57,430 bases of DNA from contig CAZBBS010000007.1 of assembly GCA_964490145.1 (NCBI GenBank), forward strand, positions 1-57,430. The letters run 5' to 3'. Positions 17,469 to 24,816 of this stretch are shown piece by piece (positions within the stretch are counted from its first letter, which is position 1; each line of letters opens with the position of its first letter). Source of the DNA: Eutrophocola sp964490145 (GTDB lineage: Bacteria > Pseudomonadota > Gammaproteobacteria > Pseudomonadales > Pseudohongiellaceae). Under the pieces are notes generated by a model, which searched no databases, was not told where the DNA came from, and saw only the letters and a program-made list of their open reading frames with translations. A program made the translations under genes and the position numbers.

Positions 17469-18479
17469 TTGAATACAGTCGCCCTGAAACAGCACGCTTC
17501 CTGGCAGGAAATCCTGGCCAGCACCATCAACTCCAGCGAGGAGCTGTGCCGTTTGCTGGAGCTCGATCTGGAGGCTCTACCTGAGGGGCATCCCCTGCTT
17601 GCCGGTTTTCCTGTCCGGGTACCTGTGCCTTACCTGTCCCGCATTGAGAAGGGTAATCCGGACGACCCCCTGCTGCTGCAGGTGTTTCCGTCAATTCAGG
17701 AAGCCCGGCATGTGCCGGGATTTTCTGACCTTCCCTTGCAGGAGTCTCAGGTCAATCCGGCATCCGGCATTCTGCACAAGTATCACGGCCGCGCCCTGCT
17801 ACTGCTGACATCTGCCTGTGCCATTCACTGCCGCTACTGTTTTCGGCGCCACTTTCCCTATGCCCAGACCATACCCGGTCGCCAGGCGTGGATGGAGAGC
17901 CTGGACTATCTGAAAGAAGACACCAGTATCCGTGAGGTGGTTTTCAGTGGCGGCGACCCGCTGACACTCCCGGACCGCTCCCTGGCCTGGTTCCTGGATG
18001 CCCTGGCTGACATTGATCACATTCAGACCGTGCGGATTCATACCCGCCTGCCCATCATGATTCCCCAGCGTGTCACGCGCACCTTGTGCGAAATACTGGC
18101 AAAACCGTCAATGCGGACTATGCTGGTATTACATGCCAACCATGCCCGGGAACTGGATGGCGATGTGGACCTGGCCTGCCAGAAATTACGCAATGCCGGC
18201 GTCACCCTGCTTAACCAGAGTGTACTGCTCAAGGGAATCAATGATTCGGTTACTGCGTTGGAGTCCTTGAGTGAACGGCTGTTTTCAGCCGGTGTACTTC
18301 CTTATTACCTGCATATGCTGGACCGGGTAAATGGTGCCGCACATTTTGACGTTGATGACAATACCGCCTCAACCCTGGTCAGATCTCTCCAGCAGCGTCT
18401 TCCGGGCTACCTGGTACCCAAGCTGGTCAGGGAAATACCCGGTCAACATTCAAAGATACCCGTCATGGATATGACATAA
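17469..18479 (+). CDS. epmB: EF-P beta-lysylation protein EpmB (lysine 2,3-aminomutase-like)
   Basis: Radical-SAM enzyme that converts L-alpha-lysine to (R)-beta-lysine for EF-P modification. The cluster motif CAIHCRYCF places the three cysteines at about 117, 121 and 124, and GGDP and related SAM-binding segments follow. The start is taken as TTG 17469, with CGGAG 6 bases upstream, giving 336 residues, close to the family norm. An upstream GTG at 17400 would add 23 atypical residues. Confidence 0.94.
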   Translation: MNTVALKQHASWQEILASTINSSEELCRLLELDLEALPEGHPLLAGFPVRVPVPYLSRIEKGNPDDPLLLQVFPSIQEARHVPGFSDLPLQESQVNPASGILHKYHGRALLLLTSACAIHCRYCFRRHFPYAQTIPGRQAWMESLDYLKEDTSIREVVFSGGDPLTLPDRSLAWFLDALADIDHIQTVRIHTRLPIMIPQRVTRTLCEILAKPSMRTMLVLHANHARELDGDVDLACQKLRNAGVTLLNQSVLLKGINDSVTALESLSERLFSAGVLPYYLHMLDRVNGAAHFDVDDNTASTLVRSLQQRLPGYLVPKLVREIPGQHSKIPVMDMT

Positions 18480-18518
18480 ACCGGCATCAGCCCACCACCA
18501 TGAAAAGGATTTTCAGGC

Positions 18519-20576
18519 GTGGACACAACAGACACTTTCAGGCTCGGAATCTTCGCGGCTCATAACGATGCCACCAACAGGATTCTGGCACAGCTGCGGC
18601 AGGCTGGCCTTTCATTGACCGCCAGCCCCTGGCCCGGGCCGGACCTGGCCATCAGTGAGTTGCAAAATCCCCGGTTCAGTTGCCTGCTCCTGCTTGATGA
18701 AGGTTCACTGCCCACCGCAGAGATTTTCAGCTTGTTGGCGGCATCGCAATTCACTGTGCCGCTAATTCTGGCCCAGAAGCCTGAAGCCGACACCGTGGAA
18801 CGGCAACCGACTCTGGATTGCCTGCACCTCAGCTGGACGCACGACAGTCATGTGATAACGGCTATCCGGCAGGCCGCCTCCCTGCAAAAGGCGCTATCCA
18901 GATCCAGGCATCTGGAATATCAGCTTCAGGAGATGAGCCGATCCCGGGAATTGCTCCTGGGCGAAAACCTGCCTGCCATCGCCCTGGTGAGAGAGGGCCG
19001 CCTGCTGCAGGCCAACACTGTATTTCATGAGCTTCTCCGATGTCATGACCCCCGGGACTTGCAAGGCAAGCCATTGGCTGACTTTTTCCGCCAGGAAGAC
19101 CGGGACAAGGTTGGACAGTGCCTGTCCATGCAGCTGCCGGACAATGAGGATGCCGTACTGGTCAGTTCTGAAATCCATGGCGGACAACGCTTTGTGCTGC
19201 ACTGTACCTCCAGCCTATACCAGGGTGATGTATGCACCCAGGTCATGGTTCGCCCGGCGCCAGCCAATCCGTCATACGCCCGACAAAAAGCCAGTATGCA
19301 ACATCAGGATCTGGTCACGCGCCTGGATAATCTGCCCTATTTCCAGACACGCCTGGAGTCAGCCATAGACAAGGCCTTGAACCTGCAGACCAGCAGCCTG
19401 CTGCTTGTGGTCAGGTTTGAAAATTACATGGCGCTGCAGGACAGAATTGGCAGGACCGGAACCGGCAAGGTTCTGATGGATATCAGCGAGTTCCTGCATG
19501 CCGAACTCAATCGTCCTTTTACAGCCTGCCGTTTGTCAGACAATGAGTTTGCTGTACTGCTGTTTGATACCACCATGCAGGAAGGCACTGATCTGATCGA
19601 TTTCATCAACCGGCAAATAAACAATGCCTTGATGCGTGCAAGCGAACACCAGGTCAATACTTCTGCCACCATTGGCGTTGCCACCATCAATGAATTTTCC
19701 CTGGATAGTGAAGCCATGATATGCCGGGCCCGCAGTAATGCCGTTATTGATGCAAAAGAACTCACTGCTGTTCCTGACATGGGCTTACAGCTTAAAAGCG
19801 CCCTGCAGAAACAGGATTTCAGGTTGCTGTTTCAACCCCTCGTCAGTTTTCATGACAATACACGGCATCGCTATGAAGTCCTGGTGCGCATGACAGAAGA
19901 TGACGGTGCACTGAAATCGCCTGCACAGTTCATGCCGCGGGCAAACCTGGAGAACCTGGGTGAAGCCATCGACAAGACCGTCCTCGGACTGCTGTTTTCC
20001 CGTCCCCGTCTGTTTGCCGCAGAGCAGAATATGTTTTTTATTCACGTCAGCAGCAACACCCTGGCCAATCTGACCCTGCTGCCCTGGCTGCATCGGCGCC
20101 TGCATAAAAACCGCTTCCTGTCAGACAAACTGGTCATCCAGATCAGTGAACTGGACTATCTATACAATTCACGACAGGTCCTGGCATTTGCCGATTGCCT
20201 GGCAAAACTCAATCTGCCGCTTGCCCTGACCTCGTTCGGCAATACCATGGATCCCCTGGTCACCATGTCAACCCTCAAACCGGCACTGGTCAGGCTTGAT
20301 CATTCCCTGACCAGGGAGCTGCCTTACAGCATGGAGCAGCAGCGCAGTATCCGGAAACTGATTCAGCAGGCTCATGCCCGGCAAATCCAGGTTGCTGTGA
20401 CACGTATAGAGGATCTTGAAACGCTGCCCCTGTTTTGGGACCTGGGTGTGGATTATGTAGAGGGATACAGTATTCAACCGCCGGACAGCCGGGCTGAATT
20501 TTCATTTCCCCAGAAAGAAGTGATTGATTTAAATGCCGACTTTTCTCCCCGTCTTGCCCAAGACAGGATAAAATGA
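18519..20576 (+). CDS. Degenerate GGDEF/EAL signalling protein, FimX-like
   Basis: 685 residues. The order is a receiver-like N-terminus without a full phosphorylation site (about 6-125), a PAS-like region (148-245), a GGDEF-type domain (265-415) and an EAL-type domain (425-670). The cyclase signature is SDNEF (340-344) and the phosphodiesterase signature is EVLVR (453-457). The DDFGTG loop is replaced by LTSFGNT. Both activities are therefore probably lost, and the protein is better read as a c-di-GMP sensor. The order and the EVL variant recall FimX, which controls type IV pili, but no pilus genes except an unlinked PilB-like ATPase are in the window. GTG 18519 has AAGGA about 12 bases upstream. 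Confidence 0.8.
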   Translation: MDTTDTFRLGIFAAHNDATNRILAQLRQAGLSLTASPWPGPDLAISELQNPRFSCLLLLDEGSLPTAEIFSLLAASQFTVPLILAQKPEADTVERQPTLDCLHLSWTHDSHVITAIRQAASLQKALSRSRHLEYQLQEMSRSRELLLGENLPAIALVREGRLLQANTVFHELLRCHDPRDLQGKPLADFFRQEDRDKVGQCLSMQLPDNEDAVLVSSEIHGGQRFVLHCTSSLYQGDVCTQVMVRPAPANPSYARQKASMQHQDLVTRLDNLPYFQTRLESAIDKALNLQTSSLLLVVRFENYMALQDRIGRTGTGKVLMDISEFLHAELNRPFTACRLSDNEFAVLLFDTTMQEGTDLIDFINRQINNALMRASEHQVNTSATIGVATINEFSLDSEAMICRARSNAVIDAKELTAVPDMGLQLKSALQKQDFRLLFQPLVSFHDNTRHRYEVLVRMTEDDGALKSPAQFMPRANLENLGEAIDKTVLGLLFSRPRLFAAEQNMFFIHVSSNTLANLTLLPWLHRRLHKNRFLSDKLVIQISELDYLYNSRQVLAFADCLAKLNLPLALTSFGNTMDPLVTMSTLKPALVRLDHSLTRELPYSMEQQRSIRKLIQQAHARQIQVAVTRIEDLETLPLFWDLGVDYVEGYSIQPPDSRAEFSFPQKEVIDLNADFSPRLAQDRIK

Positions 20577-20639
20577 CGTCAAACGTCGTTTCGGTAATGC
20601 CGGATAATAACCAGAATAACCCTTTAAACAGGCCATTAC

Positions 20640-21989
20640 GTGCAGCAGTCATCGACTTCCATCCAGCCCAGACACAAAATTGCCCTGAGCTTTTCGCTGT
20701 TACTGGCTGTTGCTGCCACCGCCTTCTGGCTGTTGTTTCAAACCGAACTCCAGCGCTCTCTTAATGACTACAGCACCATATTGGGAGCGACACTGGCTGA
20801 GCAGACAGCATCCTCGGTCAGGGAACTGGTCCTGGTGGATGATCTGCTGGGCCTGAACGTCGAGCTGTCGCAACTGGTGCGCAATGCCAACATCAACTTT
20901 GTCAGCGTGCATGATGTCGACAACAACCTGCTGGCCAGCGCCGGCCAGAGCAATCCGGGCACCTCTGAAGACGCCATCTTCTCTGCGCCAATCAAGGTTC
21001 AGGAAGCCACGGCAGGGACGCTTCGTTTACACCTGGATCTTGGTGCCATCGATAACGCCCGCAAAAGACTTCTCAATATTTTTCTGCTGGTGCTTGGCAT
21101 TTCCCTGGTTCTGGTCGTGAGTACAGCCTATGCCCTGGCCGGCAGCCTGCGCACCCGACTGATGAACATGGCTGATCAGCTGGCCGCTCACCTGGATGAA
21201 GATTTTCTGGAGGATGATGACGACAATAACGAAATCTCCCGTCTGCAATCCGTTACCGCCGGCCTGCTGGCAACCCTGCAGGACAAGGAAGAACAGCTGC
21301 TGAAAACCGGCATTTGGCAAAGCGAGCATCCGGAGCTTGAACATCAGGCCGCCCGTATCGGCGCCAGCATTCTTGTGGTCAAGGTCGTCAATGCCAACAC
21401 AGCCATCGAACTTCTGCATCCCGACACACTGACCTCCCTGTTGCAGGAATATCACACCTACCTGGATCATGCGGTTAAATTGTATGGTGGCGATTGCTAC
21501 CGCTTGAGTGGTGAGTCGGTCATGGTTTGTTTTGACAGCGCCACTTGCGGAGAGAAGCATAGCGTCAATGCCCTGTATAGTGCAGGGCTTTTCCAGACCA
21601 TCATGTCTGCCATCAACGAGCAGCACCGGAAACAGGGCCGACAGGTGCTGGAATTCCGAATGGCCATACACAGTGGTGATGTCTTTTTGGCGCCAGCCAT
21701 TTATCACCCGGGTTCAGGCGGTGATGCCGTCAACGGTGTGATGGGAAAAACCATTGATGTCGCCTATTTCCTTTCCAAGCAGGCCAGGCCGCATGAACTG
21801 GTCATCAGTGAATCAGCCAGTTCCCGGGCACGAAAATTCCAGGGCTTTGATATCGCCGGCCAGAACCAGGTAAGCATGCCCGCAGACAATATGTCTTTTA
21901 TGGCATATATTCTCGCCAATGGCTTCGCATCACAAATGGACAATATCCAGAACCAGTGTGCGCATATCCTGGAAATGACAGACTATTGA
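20640..21989 (+). CDS. Membrane protein with degenerate class III nucleotide-cyclase-like domain
   Basis: 449 residues: membrane helix 13-35, a periplasmic region 36-143, helix 144-166, a HAMP-like linker with an acidic run (EDFLEDDDDN), and a cytoplasmic domain (238-430) with the class III cyclase outline. Where active cyclases have an Asp-containing first strand and KxxGD, this protein has ILVVKVVNAN and YRLSGES. Both metal-binding aspartates and the base-selecting lysine appear replaced, so catalysis is doubtful. The start is GTG 20640 with a weak ribosome site. It lies between the FimX-like gene and the receiver gene, all on one strand. Confidence 0.7.
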   Translation: MQQSSTSIQPRHKIALSFSLLLAVAATAFWLLFQTELQRSLNDYSTILGATLAEQTASSVRELVLVDDLLGLNVELSQLVRNANINFVSVHDVDNNLLASAGQSNPGTSEDAIFSAPIKVQEATAGTLRLHLDLGAIDNARKRLLNIFLLVLGISLVLVVSTAYALAGSLRTRLMNMADQLAAHLDEDFLEDDDDNNEISRLQSVTAGLLATLQDKEEQLLKTGIWQSEHPELEHQAARIGASILVVKVVNANTAIELLHPDTLTSLLQEYHTYLDHAVKLYGGDCYRLSGESVMVCFDSATCGEKHSVNALYSAGLFQTIMSAINEQHRKQGRQVLEFRMAIHSGDVFLAPAIYHPGSGGDAVNGVMGKTIDVAYFLSKQARPHELVISESASSRARKFQGFDIAGQNQVSMPADNMSFMAYILANGFASQMDNIQNQCAHILEMTDY

Positions 21990-22036
21990 GCCAGCAGGAA
22001 CAACTTTCTCGTTAAGCAGCAAATCAAGAATTGCGA

Positions 22037-23077
22037 ATGGATGATTCAATTCACGTAGGACACCCCTTTTTCTTCCCGACCCAGGTTGTACTTGTCGACG
22101 ACAATCCTGACTTCCTGGATGGGGTAACCCTGATGCTGGACAAGAACCTGAGCTTCAGAAAATTCCATTCCGCCACCGAAGCCCTTGACTATGTCAACCA
22201 GGGGCACCGGCAGGTTCACTTTCTGGAACGCTGCTACAGCAACTACAAGACAGGCCCCTCGGATTCTGATTCCCTGTCACACATCAATATCGCCAGGTTG
22301 CACGAGGAAATTTTCAACCGTTCCCGGTTTCAGACCTGCTCAACAGTTATCGTGGATTATTCCATGCCGGAAATGAATGGCCTTGAGTTTCTCATGGAGC
22401 TGAAAAATCCCTTTATCAACAAGGTGCTGCTGACAGGCCAGGCTGATACGGAACTGGCGATCAAGGCATTCAACAAGCAGTTGATTGACCAGTACATTGA
22501 CAAGCATGACTCTCGCCTGAAACAGCTGCTTAACCAGACCATCTCAAGCTTTGAAGACCAGTATTTCCGGCAGAGTTTCAAGCTGATTACTGACCCGTTG
22601 ATTGCCAATAATCATGACACCTTTCTGACCAACGCCGGGTTCCAGAAATACTTCACGGAACTGCGGGCCAAGACCCGGTGCATGGAGTACTACTTGATAG
22701 AAATGCCCCATTCCGGCTACCTGATGGTCGACCGTCACGGCAAGAAACGCATTCTGCTGGTCTTTACAGCCACTGAGATCCAGCACCACTGCAACCAGCT
22801 GCGTATAGCCAATGCCCCGGAATCCTTGTTGAACTCTGTTCTTGCAGGCGAATTGCTCCCGATTTTTGACATCAGGAACCAGGATGAAACCATTGATGCC
22901 CGCTTCATTGAAAACCGGGAAAAATACTACCAACCGGCAGTCAGGATTGAGGGCAGTAAACATTACTATGTCACCAGCCTGTCAGATGACAGTCTTCCGG
23001 AATCGTACCAGGGAGACATTCTCCCCTTTGCAGACTTTCTGGAAAGCAATTCAATAGATAGTGAAATTCTTCACTAG
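22037..23077 (+). CDS. Response regulator with insertion-bearing receiver domain
   Basis: 346 residues. The receiver has D21/D22, phospho-acceptor D107 (VIVDYSMPEMNGLEF), T133 (LLTG) and K156, so it should be phosphorylated. Between helix 2 and the phospho-Asp strand there is an extra segment of about 40 residues (around 55-95, with ERCYSNYK and RLHEEIFN). From memory, such an insertion occurs in receivers of the PhcR/CqsS/LqsT quorum-sensing type. The C-terminal half (165-346) has no DNA-binding domain I can recognise. ATG 22037 was chosen over a TTG two codons earlier. The obvious kinase partner is the convergent gene at 23104. Confidence 0.8.
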   Translation: MDDSIHVGHPFFFPTQVVLVDDNPDFLDGVTLMLDKNLSFRKFHSATEALDYVNQGHRQVHFLERCYSNYKTGPSDSDSLSHINIARLHEEIFNRSRFQTCSTVIVDYSMPEMNGLEFLMELKNPFINKVLLTGQADTELAIKAFNKQLIDQYIDKHDSRLKQLLNQTISSFEDQYFRQSFKLITDPLIANNHDTFLTNAGFQKYFTELRAKTRCMEYYLIEMPHSGYLMVDRHGKKRILLVFTATEIQHHCNQLRIANAPESLLNSVLAGELLPIFDIRNQDETIDARFIENREKYYQPAVRIEGSKHYYVTSLSDDSLPESYQGDILPFADFLESNSIDSEILH

Positions 23078-23103
23078 GCCCCTAACTGGGGATTTGTGAC
23101 CAC

Positions 23104-24696
23104 CTACACCGGTGGCAGCGTAATGGTGAACTCGGCGAAAGCACCGGGTTCTGACTTGCAGGTTATATCACCGTCAAAGCTCTGAATGGTTTGCCGGCAA
23201 AAAGCCAGACCAACACCCGTGCCTTCCTCACGGGTGGAGAAGAATCCTTCAAATACCCGCTCAATGATATCTCTAGGAATACCTTCGCCCGTATCATGAA
23301 AGGTCAGAACATTACCTCCCTTCCCGGGCGTTAGGGTAATGACTATTCCGCCTTCCAATGCCGAACTGATCGAGTAAAGGGCATTTTTGAGAAGATTGAA
23401 TATGACGTAAATAAAAAGTGTGTCCAGTCCCCGGAAATAGAAATCATGGTCCAGGTTAAGTATGACCTTTTCCCTTTCGCCCCGCTTGAACGGATAGCGG
23501 TCGACAGCCTGCTGGACACAGGCGCGTGCCGAAAAGATACCAAAATTTGATCTGTCGACAGCATTGTCTCGCAGGTTCATCAACAGCATGTCGATGACGC
23601 TATTCGCCTGGTCAACCATCAGTGAAATCCGCTGGGGCGTTGACGCCAGAATAGCCAGATGCTCTTCCCGGATACTGGGGGTGCTTTCCGGGAGGGCTTC
23701 TTTTGCCTTCCGGTAAGTTTCCACCAGGACTGGCAAAAAATCTTCCACGCCGGCCATGGTCGCCCTGACACCCGATAGCGGCGTTCTCATTTCATGGGCG
23801 ATGTTGGCACTTAAACGCTGCATCACATGCAAGCGTTCATTGTTGTTAAGCTCTGCCCTGTGCAGCAGCTCATCAACATTCTGGTCCCGCTCTATGATAT
23901 CGCTCAGACGACTGGCAAAATATTCCAACACCCTGAATTCGTATTCCTTGATGGTGCTCTCCAAATCCGCAAGCACCAGGAGAACCTGGTTGACGTCGAT
24001 ATGGTACAGCGGTTCGAAACCCATATTCCGGCACCATGCCTTGTCCTCGTCACTTTTTGGCGTGTGAACAAATATATACTTGCAACCGCTGGCCTGCGCC
24101 TGATTAAACGCCGGTATACACATAACAGGTGCCCGGATATGGCTGAAACGTTTTAACAGGCCGAGCTCTCGGATGGAGACCAGTTTTTCCGTGGGTGCCA
24201 GTTCATCCAGCCACGCCCAGGCCCTGTCCAGGGAAGCACTGTTCTGTAATCTTGGGGAGGAAAACGGATTGTCCTCATCATCGCGGCCCTGTGCAGTGAA
24301 GGTTTTGGCCCAGCAAATCCCGACGACATTGTCCTCGTGATACAACAGCGTTAAAAAATTTTCCTGATGCACCGTGTCCTGGAGTTTTTTCCGCAGCTCG
24401 TTACAGGCTGTTTCAACAGACCACTTTTCATGCCACTTCTCGTAAGCGAGTTGTACATAGCATTCTGCGATAGCCGTGAACCGGGAGACATCAAGCTCTT
24501 GGAGTGCAGTGCCGGAATAGGAGGCAATACGGCAACTGCCGTCTGTCATCTGGCCAAGCATGGTGTTCAGACGGGCGATATTGAGACTGGAATGCAGCCG
24601 CTTTCCTTCCACACGCTCAGCTGAGGATGAGGCGACAGCATCCGTTTGCTTGCCGAAGGCGGCGTTCTGGCTGTCCTGGTTTTCGGTATCTGACAT
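23104..24696 (-). CDS. Histidine kinase with GNAT-like N-terminal domain, CqsS/PhcR-like core
   Basis: 530 residues, no membrane helices. Residues about 70-245 look like a GNAT or acyl-synthase fold, best seen in YIFVHTPKSDEDKAWCRNMG followed by FEPLY, but the usual acyl-CoA loop (Q/R-x-x-G-x-G/A) is not visible. A helical linker leads to the H box ANIAHEMRTPLSG (H301). The ATPase domain has the N box NLLKNALYSI, DTGEGIP, and GTGVGLAFCRQ. The spacing YPFKRGE and LFIYVIFNLLKNALYSI is typical of CqsS/PhcR-type quorum-sensing kinases. ATG 24696 is used; a GTG three codons upstream is possible. It is convergent with the response regulator 26 bases away. Confidence 0.82.
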   Translation of the reverse strand: MSDTENQDSQNAAFGKQTDAVASSSAERVEGKRLHSSLNIARLNTMLGQMTDGSCRIASYSGTALQELDVSRFTAIAECYVQLAYEKWHEKWSVETACNELRKKLQDTVHQENFLTLLYHEDNVVGICWAKTFTAQGRDDEDNPFSSPRLQNSASLDRAWAWLDELAPTEKLVSIRELGLLKRFSHIRAPVMCIPAFNQAQASGCKYIFVHTPKSDEDKAWCRNMGFEPLYHIDVNQVLLVLADLESTIKEYEFRVLEYFASRLSDIIERDQNVDELLHRAELNNNERLHVMQRLSANIAHEMRTPLSGVRATMAGVEDFLPVLVETYRKAKEALPESTPSIREEHLAILASTPQRISLMVDQANSVIDMLLMNLRDNAVDRSNFGIFSARACVQQAVDRYPFKRGEREKVILNLDHDFYFRGLDTLFIYVIFNLLKNALYSISSALEGGIVITLTPGKGGNVLTFHDTGEGIPRDIIERVFEGFFSTREEGTGVGLAFCRQTIQSFDGDITCKSEPGAFAEFTITLPPV

Positions 24697-24762
24697 GGGT
24701 TTCACACCGGGAAGTCAACGGTCCCGGTCTCCGTTCTGACCTTGTCACCGAGAATAGCATAC

Positions 24763-24800
24763 AGAAAAGCGGCATATTTGAATAAATATGCCGCTTTTCT
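24763..24800 (-). terminator. Terminator after parC, 17-bp perfect stem
   Basis: 24763-24779 pairs perfectly with 24784-24800 around a 4-base loop. AGAAAAG and CTTTTCT at the outer ends provide T-rich sequence on either strand, so it may work in both directions. It starts 16 bases beyond the parC stop and separates parC from the histidine kinase gene. Confidence 0.85.
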
Positions 24801-24816
24801 AATCAGCCGGGGAATA

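Noticed and set aside
23079..23091. CCCC-TAACT-GGGG as a terminator between the response regulator and kinase genes
   Set aside because: Only a 4-bp stem and no T-run.
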